In this document: piece by piece, positions 48,405 to 59,487 of the stretch | Layout: the number at the start of each line of letters is the position of its first letter | Numbering within the stretch: the stretch's first letter is position 1 | NCBI GenBank assembly: GCA_029237695.1 | Contig: CM055265.1 | Coordinates: 86,463,447-86,527,446 of the forward strand | Reading direction: 5' to 3' | Source: Conchocele bisecta | Lineage: Eukaryota; Mollusca; Bivalvia; Lucinida; Thyasiridae | Length of the DNA stretch: 64,000 nucleotides | The notes under the pieces: generated by a model | Database searches by the model: none | The model's input: only the letters and a program-made list of their open reading frames with translations | Told to the model about the DNA's origin: nothing | Position numbers and translations under genes: made by a program

Positions 48405-48566
48405 GCCCAGGCGCGATGTCACCGTATCGGCCAGCAGAAGATGGTGAAGGTGTACCGCCTGATCACGCGCAACTCGTACGAGCGTGAGATGTTTGACCGC
48501 GCATCCAAGAAACTCGGACTCGACAAGGCTGTGCTGCAGTCGATGGGCGGCGATAAACTCAACGAG
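48405..48566 (+). CDS. CHD6-9/kis: CHD exon 18: helicase motif VI
   Basis: Residues 900-953. Opens with [20 protein letters not shown] (motif VI with the arginine finger), then [20 protein letters not shown] and [14 protein letters not shown]. The last part is shorter than the SMSGRE-type linker in vertebrates. Acceptor ctgccacAG lies right after short repeats ending in gaatggacgtaaa..., which look like retroposon tails. Donor GTaatt, phase 0-0. Confidence 0.97.
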
Positions 48567-48795
48567 GTAATTCACCAAACTGCTTACAATAAAAATGTTT
48601 GTGCAAATATTGTTATTAATTTACATGTGTGAACACGTCCACAACATCGGCTGTCAGTGTAAATGTTATTCCAAAATTAAATTTTGCACTTACAAACTTC
48701 TTGAGGCTTAATAGTAAAACGGGTCCCCGATGAACAATATATAGGAGGCAATTGAAGAGGCCACTGACCACTTCAATTTTGGATCATATTGTATA

Positions 48796-49037
48796 TTAAC
48801 TCTTTGCATGCTGGGAAATTTGTGGGCTATAAATAGTTCAAAAATAGCAGATGACAATTCATTATATTTTCTTTTATTTCTCCTTATAAATGTCATGAAT
48901 AAGTCTTGGAATTTCATTAGAATTGTGTCCGGAGGACACACTTCTAATGAAATTTCAAGACATATTTACAGAGAGAAATAAAACATATACTCTTAATTTG
49001 TTTGGCGGATATTTTCGTGTCTAGCATGCAGAGTTAA
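48796..49037. mobile_element. J2 foldback MITE, copy 3
   Basis: Ends ttaactctttgcatgctggg / ctagcatgcagagttaa, centre tttcattagaattgtgtccg / acacacttctaatgaaatt. Complete. Confidence 0.8.
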
Positions 49038-49039
49038 GG

Positions 49040-49735
49040 AACAGTGATTATGCATGCCCCCACACAGTTTAGGGGGATCATATAGGAGTTAGCCTGCCGC
49101 TTGGAAATTTTGTTTCCGCTCTATATCTTCCAATTTCAAATTTTTTGCCACAAATGTTTGTCAGGACGAGACGATGTGTCGCTTTCAATACCCCCGTGTC
49201 TATGTCTAAGGGCAAGGTCACATTTAGAGGTCAAAGGTCAAATATGCATGAGATTTTATTTCCGCCGTATATCTTCCAAACTGATGAATGGATTTTCAAG
49301 TGATTTGCTACAAATGTTTGCCATGATGAGACGATGTGTCGCATTCAATACCTACTTGTTACGTCCAAGGTCACACTTAGAGGTCACAGGTCAATAATGT
49401 GCAAGAGCTTTCGTTTCCGCCGTATCTCTTCAAAACCGATGAATAGATTTAAATGATTTGCCACAAATGTTTGCCATAATGAGATGATGTGTTACATTCA
49501 ATACCTGTGTACCTACGTCCAAAGGTCAAGGTACCTACTTGGCGGTCAAAGATCAAAACTGTGCATGAGCCTTTGTTTCCGTTGTATGTCTTCAAAACCG
49601 ATGAATGGATTTTCTAATGATATGTCACAAATGCTTTCCATAACGAAACAATGTGTTGCATTCAATATCCACATACCCATTTCCAATTTCAAGGTCACAC
49701 TTAGAGGTCGTAGGTTAACATAAAATACATTTTCA
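49040..49735. repeat. W tandem core, ~156-bp units, four copies
   Basis: Head tgcatgcccccacacagttt, then units with 'ttgccacaaatgtttg', 'gagacgatgtgtcgcattca', 'aaggtcacacttagaggtca' and 'tttccgccgtat'. Ends just before exon 19. Pearl-like core; no hairpin end found. Confidence 0.7.
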
Positions 49736-49782
49736 CCTGTTGGGAATTTGAATATTTGGCTACTGTATACACAATGTTTCAG

Positions 49783-49962
49783 GCACCACAGCTATCGCGA
49801 CGAGAGATAGAGGACCTGCTACGTAAGGGGGCGTACGGGGCGTTGATGGACGACGACAATATCGGCGACGAATTCTGTGAGGAGGACATTGACCAGATCC
49901 TACAGCGACGTACACAGGTCATACAGATAGAGGCTGCTGAGAAAGGATCAACATTTGCCAAG
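49783..49962 (+). CDS. CHD6-9/kis: CHD exon 19: post-helicase conserved block
   Basis: Residues 954-1013. [40 protein letters not shown] and GSTFAK are near-identical to the CHD6-9 block after the helicase lobe. In related CHDs this region packs against the ATPase and tunes its activity; that role here is inferred. Acceptor tgtttcAG, donor GTatgg, phase 0-0. Confidence 0.97.
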
Positions 49963-50040
49963 GTATGGTGGTTGACCGTGTTTTTGTCTCACTCACATTA
50001 CTGTCTGTGTCACAAAACCGGCCCAAAATTTACGGATATA

Positions 50041-51070
50041 TACACCTGGACAAAAGTTAAGCATCACCAAAGTTATTGCCCATATTAAAAAAGTTTTGTT
50101 TCATTTCCCGAAAACTGTTGTACTCTTGAAATGACCAATACATACAATACACGTTATGCTATACACGTTTGAGTTTATCTTTACATTACATGTAAGCAGA
50201 CAGGTTTGGTAACACCAGCGTCACACAGTAGAAAACACATGTTCAATTGCAATGCATTGTATCGTCTTGCACGGGGTGCAACTCGTCGACACCTGGCATC
50301 GTTTTGTTATTACACCAAGATGGCGAGACGTAAACTTTCAGATGCACAAAAATAGCAGGCTATAGGAATGTCTAACGCCGGTAGCAGCACCAGAAACATA
50401 GCCACACATTTTGAAGTGAATCGGTCAGTTATCGTACGTCTGTTGCAACGATATCGGGCAGATGGAGTCGTCAGTGAACGTCAACGTCAGACGCACGCCA
50501 GTGTATACAGCGCGTCGCTTACGTGAAGAATGGCGTTTGCCATATAGGGTATCTACGCGAACTATAACGCGGCGATTAAATGACGTCGGTATGAGGTCGA
50601 GAAAACCAATCAAAACTTACAGAACGTGAACCACCATGTCGAAATCTTAATGAATTGCGCGCAGTATTGCAGGAAGAATGGCGTTTATTCCCACAGGAGA
50701 AACTGAAAAAGCTTGTGAAGGGCATGCGACGTCGTGTGCAAGAACTGTACCGGAAACGCGGTGGATATACGACTTACTGAACCTCTTACGCATTTTTCTG
50801 ATTCACAAGTTGTGTGACTCGAGGTTTATAGTGAATGTTTGGGCTGGTGACTTCTAACAACTTACACAGCCGAAGTTGAAGGACAAACTTAGCCCATATG
50901 TACCAAATTACATGCGTTTCTTTTAGTGACGTCATTCACGCTAACGTGATCGTAAAATTTGTAGTTTATTTGTTTGCCCTTTGATGAAAGCCTAATAAAT
51001 GAAATTATGTAGATCAGTTTCACAACTCTGTGCAAATATAGAGGCGATGCTTAACTTTTGTCCAGGTGTA
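50041..51070 (+). mobile_element. Tc1/mariner element with dead transposase
   Basis: Inverted repeats tacacctggacaaaagttaa / ttaacttttgtccaggtgta, flanked by TA (50039-50040, 51071-51072), the standard Tc1/mariner target. Its transposase relic is at 50320-50780. Confidence 0.9.
50320..50780 (+). pseudogene. Tc1-type transposase, internally deleted
   Basis: Starts MARRKLSDAQ, then a stop, and continues GSSTRNIATHFEVNRSVIVR and LLQRYRADGVVSERQR, the paired-like helix-turn-helix DNA-binding domain. After frameshifts and stops, RTITRRLNDVGMRSRKP is visible, then the C-terminal end RRRVQELYRKRGGYTTY. The middle, with the DDE catalytic residues, is deleted; a full protein would be about 340 residues. 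Not functional. Confidence 0.85.
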
Positions 51071-51077
51071 TATAAAC

Positions 51078-51931
51078 AGGCCTCGACAAATCCACTCGTC
51101 CGCTCGTATTTACGAGTAACTTTTCAGCCTGGGCGAGTGAAAATTGAAAGCCGCTCGTCCAGTCGGGCGAGTGGAAATTTGAAGATCACCACTGAGAAAA
51201 TGCAAATGCGAAGTTTTGCGAAGCGAAATACTAAATTCCAATAAAATATTCAACTGATTACCGAGCGTGGTAAAGGGAGACTACCTACTACACTCGCCTT
51301 TCTGCGTTGCCAAGATACACATATACAATGTAGACTGTGTCCGACTTATTTCCCATTCATGCTGCAACTACTGAATTTAATACGTGCATTCTACAACCAG
51401 TCACCGTGACTTAGCATCCTGTTTTAACTGTCGTCTGCTCTGTGTTTACAAACAAAACAAGATGTCAGACATACGCCGTTTTTGCAGGGCGGCGGAGATA
51501 TTGATAGATCCAATGAACAACTCGAAAAGGCGAAATTAATCACGGTTATCTGGCGAATTATATCTAAAACTTGGCAATCTTATTATTCCTGCAATACACA
51601 ACGCTACGCTAAGCCGTTTACAATAAGATGCAAACTGCAGTGTACCCCTCCCACCACGGCACCATTGTTTCACGCTGTGTAGCAACAGTTACACAAATTA
51701 CATAAATTACATAATTTATTTGTTGAAGCCGCGCACCGAAAGCTGGAAATATAGATCTACACGGGCACATTGACTGTGGAAATATTATTGTTATCACAAA
51801 ATATTATCACAAACTGTACATACAAAAATGTATGTTTTGTTATTTGACCAAAAGTTTGGACGAGTAGAAGTCCAGTCTGGACGAGTAGATTTTTAGGTTC
51901 TCTCGTCAGAAAATAAAAATTTGTCGAGGCC
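51078..51931. mobile_element. L element (CAGG-ended), 5-bp duplication
   Basis: Perfect 15-bp ends caggcctcgacaaat / atttgtcgaggcctg, flanked by ataaa on both sides. Carries repeated 'ctcgtcc' / 'gacgagtgg' words near the ends, as element E carries 'gacttgtcc'. 51200-51840 has no recognisable protein. Confidence 0.75.
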
Positions 51932-52675
51932 TGATAAACAATGCAAAAACAATATTTTTTGATAATATTTAAGACTGAACCTTCTTTTTATTTCGTGAAA
52001 TTTGGTCCAATATTGATTTTCTTTCTAATTTCAGAAATAGTGGACCCATTTTCTAAATTTAACTTTTGTTTTCTTGGATCATTTCTCAATTTTTTTGTGT
52101 GTTTTTTTTTGCGCCTCTCCCAGCTCCTCTACTAGCTCCTCTACTAGCTCCTCAACCTCCTTTCCCCCATGTTAAATTCCCATAGACAAATAATTTTTTT
52201 GTAATAAAATCAATATTTGACCAAATTTCATAAAATAAAAAAGAAAGCACGTTCTTAAATTTTAATAAAATTTAATATTATCCAAAAAAATATTGTTTAT
52301 ATAGTCGTAAAATTTGGGAAAGTTTTGTGAAACAGACAGTAGTGGGAAGTCCGACATTGCGGCACAATACTGATGTGTTGCAGGCATCAATGTTGTAGGC
52401 CTCCAACTGTTGAATATCTCTTGATCATTATAAAACTTTGTCAATAGCTTCCTGACATTGATGGCTATCCATTGGGTGTCATTCGGGTGACCTCGACCTT
52501 CTTGTAAATTTAGATGGTAACAACATATATATTTTCATTGAGAAATTAAGAAAGTAGATCAAAATCATTGTAAATTTAGATACCTGTGAATGAGTGGGTA
52601 TTCGTCATGAATTTGGTTTAATAGTTGATCAACTTTCAACATTTCGTAATGTATATATCCATCAGGCGAGTTCAG

Positions 52676-52690
52676 CGGGATACTGTTTCA
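52676..52690 (+). pseudogene. Decoy acceptor and exon 20 fragment, copy 1
   Basis: atccatcAG-gcgagttcagcgggat resembles the exon 20 start with a small deletion (gcgagtttctcggtgaccgg). Followed by 'actgtttcacaagcaac', not exon sequence. Confidence 0.75.
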
Positions 52691-52898
52691 CAAGCAACAT
52701 ATTTTTTTTCTTTATTTCTCAAAAAAAGTATATGTTGTTTCCACTCATTTGAACCGTCTCACTGAGACGGTTTAAATGAGTGGTAACAACTTATACTTTC
52801 ATTGAGAAATGAAGAAAATTAGAAAAAATGTGATTTAGATATATGTGAATGGGTATTTAGGATAAACTTGGTTAATTCATCAGCTTTAAACATTTCAT

Positions 52899-53369
52899 GC
52901 CCCGTGCAGGCACCGGGGCGGGATCAACTGATCCTGAGAATAGTGCTGCAGTAGCCATTGCTTGTCGTAAAAGGCGACTAAACTGGCTTAACGATTGGGT
53001 TCATACTTTCCGGAACCCACTATACCGGATTTGGCCCTCATGTACATTTTTGGCTTTCTTGTATGTGAGAGTTGAGTCGGGCTATGCCCCATATATAAAA
53101 GTAAGATTAGCGCTAATCCTATTACTTTTAGGGGATGGGATAAATGATGCTGGTGTGGCGAGGGCCTGGCACCAGATCAGGTTGTTCTAATTTCAGGACT
53201 GAATATATATTTTGATTGTAAATATTGAGTTCTGAAGTTGGGATTTACCCCCCTTGGACAGGTGGATATGGGACTCGACCCCGTTGACCCGTCTGCGTGT
53301 AGACTCCCTGAGGCTTGTACCTCTATGTCAGAAAAGCGGACGTTAAACCCTATTCACTCACTCACTCAC
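52899..53369 (+). mobile_element. X retroposon with 13-bp target duplication (longest copy)
   Basis: Flanked by ttaaacatttcat (52886-52898, 53370-53382). The 5' part gtgcaggcaccggggcggga is missing in the 43339 copy. The rest is nearly identical to it, ending aagcggacgttaaacc and a (cact)n tail. Young insertion in the duplicated intron segment. Confidence 0.88.
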
Positions 53370-53407
53370 TTAAACATTTCATTGTCTTGTGTGTCTGTAT
53401 CCATCAG

Positions 53408-53430
53408 GCGAGTTTCTCGGTGACCGGGAT
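53408..53430 (+). pseudogene. Decoy acceptor and exon 20 fragment, copy 2
   Basis: tccatcAG-gcgagtttctcggtgaccgg is identical to the first 20 bases of exon 20 and its acceptor, then turns into 'gataatgtttcacaagc'. Reading on would give an open frame to 53554 with no donor seen. Confidence 0.85.
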
Positions 53431-53685
53431 AATGTTTCACAAGCATCAAAATTTATCGACAATTTTTTCTCCATATTCTTTGTTTCTCAACAAAAGTATA
53501 TGTTGTTACCACTCATTTGAACCGTCTCGGCGAGACGGTTTAAATGAGTGGTGACAACATATACTTTTATCGAGAAATGAAGAAAATGGAAAAAACATCT
53601 TTGTAATTTTAGATAACTGTAAATGGGTATTTGTCATGAGGTGAGGCTTTCAACATTTCAAGCCTGTATTGTGTGTATCCATCAG

Positions 53686-53790
53686 GCGAGTTTCTCGGTG
53701 ACCGGGACCCAGAACGACATAGACGTCAATGACCCAGAGTTCTGGCAGAAGTGGGCCAAGAAAGCGGACGTGAGCACAGACAACCCCAGG
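53686..53790 (+). CDS. CHD6-9/kis: CHD exon 20: FWQKWAKKA block
   Basis: Residues 1014-1048. ASFSVTGTQNDIDVNDPEFW and QKWAKKADVSTDNPR match [27 protein letters not shown]. Acceptor tccatcAG, donor GTaggt, phase 0-0. Two degraded copies of the acceptor plus the first bases of this exon lie upstream at 52676 and 53408. Only the copy at 53686 continues into the full exon and has a donor. Confidence 0.95.
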
Positions 53791-53833
53791 GTAGGTTGTA
53801 CTTGAAACATGTTATTACATGCTGTTTATTATA

Positions 53834-54222
53834 GCCCCGATGGGTAATTTAAAGATCGGGGTTCATCCTTACCGGAATCGCCGAGACCTGGTTAGGCCCT
53901 AACGTGCGTCGTTGGCATTCTTGTATGTGACAGTTGAATCTGGTTATACCCCTTATGTGAGTTATACGATTATTTGTAATCCTATTGCTTTTAGGGGAAG
54001 GGGCCAAGTGACTTTGGTGTGGTATGGACCTGGCACCAGGTCAGGTTATTCTAATTTCAGGGCTGAATATATAGTTTTTTCAATGTAAATATTCCGTTCT
54101 GATTTTGGGATTTTCCCCCCAATGCAGCAGGTTAAATACGGGATCAAACCCGTTGACCCGGCCTTAAATGACCTTAGCTGTTGAAAGGCCATTAAACACC
54201 AATAAACAACCAAACAATCATA
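53834..54222 (+). mobile_element. X-family retroposon with 12-bp target duplication (older)
   Basis: Flanked by ctgtttattata (53822-53833, 54223-54234). Has ccgagacctggttaggccct, gatttcagggctgaata-like text (aatttcagggctgaatatat) and ends aaaggccattaaacacc plus an A/C-rich (aataaac)n tail. Diverged from the two young copies. Confidence 0.85.
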
Positions 54223-54440
54223 CTGTTTATTATACACCTGGCATACGAAGTATGTCGAAAATTACCTATTTTTCTGCACAATGGACCAGTCTCAAACTTA
54301 ACATGAAAAAATAGTCCATGTGAGTTACTTAGGGGTGAGAAAGGTTAATGGGCTTGTATGCAGCGGTCTGTACCAACTAGAACATTTGACTATGTGTTCA
54401 CACTTGGCAAATGTTGTAACATAATTATCTGTATTTGTAG

Positions 54441-54570
54441 GCGCGAGAGTTGATTATGGAGGAACCCCGTATGCGCAAGAAGACGAGTCGCTATGGTAAC
54501 AACGACAGTGTCATGAACATGTCCGAGCTCGACACGTCCAGTGACAGTGACGAAGATAAAAAGGGCGACG
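54441..54570 (+). CDS. CHD6-9/kis: CHD exon 21: RPRVRKQT-like and acidic stretch
   Basis: Residues 1049-1091. ARELIMEEPRMRKKTSRYG corresponds to the LVID.PRVRKQT segment; MSELDTSSDSDEDKKGD corresponds to the FSELDSDSDE acidic patch. Both are landmarks between helicase and SANT-like regions in CHD6-9. Acceptor tttgtAG, donor GTtagt, leaving one base. The stretch from 54575 on looks like a MITE. Confidence 0.94.
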
Positions 54571-55217
54571 GTTAGTATATTGAGGATCTAACATGAGGGG
54601 TGATATAATATTATATAATGATATAATATAATATTTATTAAATGAGTTAACTGATTATACCCCCGGCATAAGTATTTCCGTCCGTCCGTAAGATTTGCAT
54701 TAAAGTTGTTGTTTGTCGGTCTAGGCAACGACTGGGGCTATCCGTGAGCCTCTGATCACTTGCTCTAGTTCCATAAGAAACAATCCTATGCCTTGATCAA
54801 CAATTTGAATAAATATCATGTTAAGTCATTACAAATGTCTTGCTTTCATATTTATCGTTTGGTGCATAATTATGAGACAAGCCATGTGTTTTGTATGACA
54901 TCTCCTGAAAAATATTTACAAAATTTTCAGTAATTGATGTAGAAACTTGACAAAATATTCAGAGCAAATGCGGAATAGAATTCCGCATTTGCTATGAAAA
55001 TTTTGTCAACTTCCGACAGTCATTTACATAAAAAAATGAAATTGTTCAGAGCAAATGCAGAATAGATATTTTCGTCCACTTTCGACCGTCATTTACAAAA
55101 GACATCACAGTTTCTGTAAATATTTTTCGTCAAAAAATCACACAACTTTCTGTACAAAATCACATGGCTGTTTCATATTTGGTTCGTTGGCCCGATATGT
55201 ATGTATAAATATTCCAG
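54571..55217. repeat. Intron 21: Q repeat copy 2 and palindrome
   Basis: 54575-54850 resembles the Q repeat after exon 13 (gaggatctaacatgaggggt, gagttaactgattat). 54930-55130 has a palindrome, gagcaaatgcggaatagaat / ttccgcatttgct, flanked by partly repeated sequence. No coding signal. Confidence 0.6.
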
Positions 55218-55374
55218 GGGAGAAGAAGCTTGACCGTCGGCGACGTAAACCCATGGCAGACGATGAAGACTTCGAGACGGAGGGCGGTGTAGGTCATAGG
55301 TCGTCACGGTCACGCAACACCGGCTATGGCAGGTCGGAGCTGTTCAAGGTCGAGAAAGGACTCCTTGTCTATGG
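55218..55374 (+). CDS. CHD6-9/kis: CHD exon 22: RSELFKVEKGLLVYG, start of SANT/SLIDE-like region
   Basis: Residues 1092-1143. A basic start (GEKKLDRRRRKPMADDEDFE) leads into GYGRSELFKVEKGLLVYG, the counterpart of [21 protein letters not shown]. Acceptor atattccAG, donor GTaagg. Leaves two bases that become Gly before the WGRW of exon 23. A 6.4-kb transposon-filled intron follows. Confidence 0.95.
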
Positions 55375-57608
55375 GTAAGGCTTCCGACTGTAGAATACGT
55401 CGTTAAATGGATATCAATGTTTCAGTTCCCCTCCCCCGAAATACCACTGTTTTAGCTCACCTGAGCGAAGCTCATGTGAGCTATTGTTACCACATTCTTC
55501 TCCTCGGTAACAATTGGGCCTATAGTCACCAAACTTCATGGTTATGGTCCTTAGGTAGGGGGATTACAAAATTGTTAAAATTACGTCATTACGTAATCCA
55601 AGATGGCCGCCGTCTAAAAATAGCACAAATTCTTCAAAAATTCTTCAAAGAACCGCCAACCGGATTTCGACAAAACTTGGTAGGAATGATTGATGTACAA
55701 TGCTCTTTCAAAGTTGTTAAAATGGTGACCCCCGGGGTCAAAAATAGGCGTGGCCCGTGGGATCAAATTGGGGTCAAATTTTATTGTAGAAATTGGATTG
55801 TTATGTCATCCAAGATGGCCGCCGAAAGGTCAAAAGGTTGTTCTTTTATCAGAGATTTCAAAATTCTTCTTCACATGAACCGCTTGGCTCATGGTAGCCA
55901 AACTTAAAAGTTATGGTCCATGGGTGAAGCCTTTTCAGATTTGTTAAAATGGAGGTCATCGCTAATCCAAGATGGCCGCCGTCTAAAAATAGCATAAATT
56001 CTTAAAAAATCTTCTTCTCATGAACCGCTGTCCGGATTTCGACTAAACTTGGTAGGAATGATCAATGTACAATGCTCTTTCAAAGTTGTTAAAATGTTGA
56101 CCCCGGGGTCAAAAATGGGCATGGCCCGTGTTGTCAAATTGGGGTCAAATTTTATTTTTGACCGAATATGGTCATGTCTATATCAAATCGAAGGTATCAA
56201 AGAGGCGATCGCTCTGGTACAATTTTTGTCGAAATTGGATGCTCATGTCATCCAAGATGGCCGCCGAAAGTTCAAAAGGTCGTTCTTTTATTAGAGATTT
56301 CAAAACTCTTCTTCAGGGCTGTTCCAGTAAAACATACATGGGGGGGGGGGGAAGACGCCACTTTTGAATTTGGGTAACCTACCATAGATGCAAATTAATG
56401 TATTTGACCATAGATGCGATTTCCCTGGGAAACCACCCACCCATATATGCAATTTAAATTAACACATTATTGGCGGAAGACATACTGTCTCCACGCTATT
56501 GGGATCGTGATTCTGGCCGTTTGCACGGGTCTACTTTCGGAAGTGGCTCTCTGTTCATCGGGGGACGTCTCAATAGGCTCAATTTGCGTTCGCAATTAAC
56601 AACAGTCAGGTGACATTTAAAGTCAGCGAGTGAACTGAAAGCAAGTTATTAATAGCAACGGCAATGCTCAACATTATGTGTAAAATAGTTGGCATGCCCA
56701 ACTTTACTTTTGAAGAGAACAAATTGCTGTTATTGAGACGCCCCCCGTATCGTGTACCACGCAGTCGCAATGCGACGTCGAAGGCCATTTCTTTTTCATA
56801 TTGTGGTTTACGGGCGATTTTCTCTGGGTGAGCGAAACAAAATTCATGAAAACATTTTGCCGTTCATGCAGCATACACGTATATAGGCCTACGCCCAGTC
56901 ATAATTTTGAAAAGATTTCACATAATACGTCTGCAATATACCTCGTAAAACGGTTTATTAGTCGGACATAAAGCACCTTTGCTTCATCAACCTATTTGTG
57001 TTTAGAGCAGGCTGTATTTTACAAACACCAGTAACTCATCAAGTTCTCCAAATTTGCAGATTGTACATCCAATAATCAACATCGAATATATTTCTAACAA
57101 GGAATTTCTGAGTATGCAAATTCACAAGTGGCTACTTGTCTCCCGCCAGTCAGTACTTGCAGTACTTTGATTTTATCAATGTAATTCTCCGGGACACGTA
57201 ATTTGTGTGTTTGTAACAAAAACATCAATTATTGGTCCCAGTAACAAAGCAGTGCTAATTGTTATGTGTTCGATTTCATTTTTCCGGCATGCGTTCGCGC
57301 TCACCATTGGTGGAATATTAATTAGGTGTAAAGGCTGACCAATCGGAGATCGGTTATCAGTGGCGCAGATTAACTCAACCCAGATTGTTACAACTAAATT
57401 GTTACAGCACTGCCCACGCCCCCGGCGCATGTACACAAATGTGTACGTGACAACTGACCTTGTTTCGCTACGTCATAATTGAGCCAGTGCATGAGATAAT
57501 CAACTTTATTATATAACTGAGATTTTCGCCGAGAATGATTTGACTTTTTTCTGCAAATATATCGGAAAGTTGATAACATTTTCAGAGCAAATGCGTAATA
57601 ATTACTAA

Positions 57609-58508
57609 TTGCCGGATTTCGACGAAACTTGGTAGGAATGATTGATGTACATTGCTCTTTCAAAGTTGTTAAAATGGTGACCCCGGGGTCAAAAATGGGC
57701 GTGGCCCGTGGGGTCAAATTTTATTTTTGACCGAATATGGTTATGTCATATATCAAATTGAAGGTATCAATGAGGCGATCACTCTGGTGCATTTTCTGTC
57801 GAAATCGGATTGTTGTCATCCAAGATGGCCGCCGAAAGGTCAAAAGGTCGTTCTTTTATTAGAGATTTCAAAATCCTTCTTCACATGAACCGCTTGGCCC
57901 ATGGTAGCCAAACTTAAAAGTTATGGTCCATGGGTGAAGCCTTTTCAGATTTGTTAAAATGGAGGTCATCGCTAATCCATGATGGCCACCGTCTAAAAAT
58001 AGCATAAATTCTTAAAAAATTTATCTTCTTCTCATGAAACCGCTAGCCGGATTTCGATGAAACTTGGTAGGAATGATCGATGTACATTGCTCTTTCAAAG
58101 TTGTTAAAATGGTGACCCCGGGGTCAAAAATGGGCGTGGCCCATGGGGTCAAATTGGGGTCAAATTTTATTTTTGACTGAATATGGTCATGTCATATATC
58201 AAATTGAAGGTATCAATGAGGCGATCACTCTGGTGCAATATTTGTCGGAATCGGATGATTATGTCATCCATGATGGCCACCAAAAGGTCCATTTATTCAA
58301 GATTTTTAACGTCTTTTTCTCAGGAACCACATGGCCGATGCTGGGTTAAGCATTTTCAGATTTTGTAAAATGAGAGTCATCGCTTAATCCAAGATGACCG
58401 CCATCTAAAAATAGCACAATTTTTTAAAACACATGAACTCAATGTCACATTCTCCTCTGGTGTTCATGGAGTCAGGTGAGCGAATTAGGGCCATCATGGC
58501 CCTCTTGT
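57609..58508 (+). mobile_element. C element, copy 6, 5' truncated, inside O
   Basis: Begins abruptly at gccggatttcgacgaaactt and runs to the regular end gggccatcatggccc-tcttgtt. So a C element hosts O, which hosts another C fragment. Confidence 0.8.
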
Positions 58509-59311
58509 TTTAATTGGCATTTATTTTGGTGTCATAGGTCCGAGTCTTCCACCTGTGCTCACCATATGAGTAAACACAGATTGCAACGCACGAGCTTGTC
58601 ACGTGACGTTGCAGCTGATGGAACAGGATATCGGTCATTGGGTCATTGCGTCATCGAATGATGATGGCTACACGTGTTTCTACACGCGTTTACAATAATG
58701 GATTGCACGGACCTGCGTAGATCTACATTCTACATGAACATGATGAATAAATAAAACATGACGTTAACAATTCTTGGATTCAATATATTTATTACATGCG
58801 AAGATAACAGTGAAAACTTATGGCATATTATAGGCATTGGCGACGTCGTTCATTCGCAGTCACAGTGTACAGTGTACATGTATTTTTTGTTGACATTATG
58901 ATGCGTCTTGGGCGAGAACGGATATAGCACGATTCGGATAAGCAACACGGAAGGTTGTATGTCGCCGGATTTCCGTGTACTAACGGGGTCGCACTGTATG
59001 TTAATATGTCGCGGCGCGTCTCGTTTGCTGTCAAAACATGTTTTTATTTTTTCATAAGAAAAATGTGATGTGCAGACGACAGTTTATGACATTGTGTGTA
59101 CGTGACAATTATCACGGGATACCCTTAACGCATGGCGAAAGTGTCAATATGTCAATTGGCGGTTTCATTATGCGGGTGTAACGATACAGTCTGTATGTGC
59201 CCCAGGTGATGGCCAATAGTCCATACACGAGCGTCTACTCTATAATTGGTGAAGGTGCGATAATAATACATTTGAGCGATCTTTGGTTTGTGTACTTGTG
59301 ATTAATAGACG

Positions 59312-59487
59312 AAACCACCAGCGTGCATTTAATTACGTTGTCCATATTCTGGGACGTGATATTCCTGAGGAATGCCGCGTTATGAATACAAATCGTCGCG
59401 ATACCAGCACGCATTTAATTATGTTGTGCATATTTTGGGACGTTATATTCCTGAGGAACTCCGCACTACGAATACAATTCGCCGCGA
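59312..59487. repeat. ~88-bp tandem duplication
   Basis: gcatttaattacgttgtcca ... attcctgaggaatgccgcgt is repeated as gcatttaattatgttgtgca ... attcctgaggaactccgcac. Part of element O. Confidence 0.75.

Larger units (their letters stand above)
50000..52345. mobile_element. Foldback MITE M, copy 2, split by Tc1-like and L elements
   Basis: Left end actgtctgtgtcacaaaacc ... ttacggata (to 50040), then after the inserts taaacaatgcaaaaacaata (51936 on) and the right arm ttgtttatatagtcgtaaaa ... aaacagacagtagt. Joining the flanks restores the arm seen at 3425-3970. Confidence 0.8.
52507..53685 (+). repeat. Tandem triplication of intron 19 end and exon 20 start
   Basis: Three units, each with palindrome K (52709-52815, 53470-53582, and half of one at 52507-52560), then 'atgggtatttgtcat'-like text, 'caacatttc', 'tgtatccatcaggcgagttt'. 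Only the third leads into the real exon 20. The second unit is broken by an X retroposon. Confidence 0.8.

Noticed and set aside
53315..53554. Open frame continuing from the decoy acceptor at 53408, possibly an alternative last exon
   Set aside because: Only the first seven or so residues match exon 20; the rest is palindrome K, and no polyadenylation signal or donor supports it. Kept only as a decoy-site finding.
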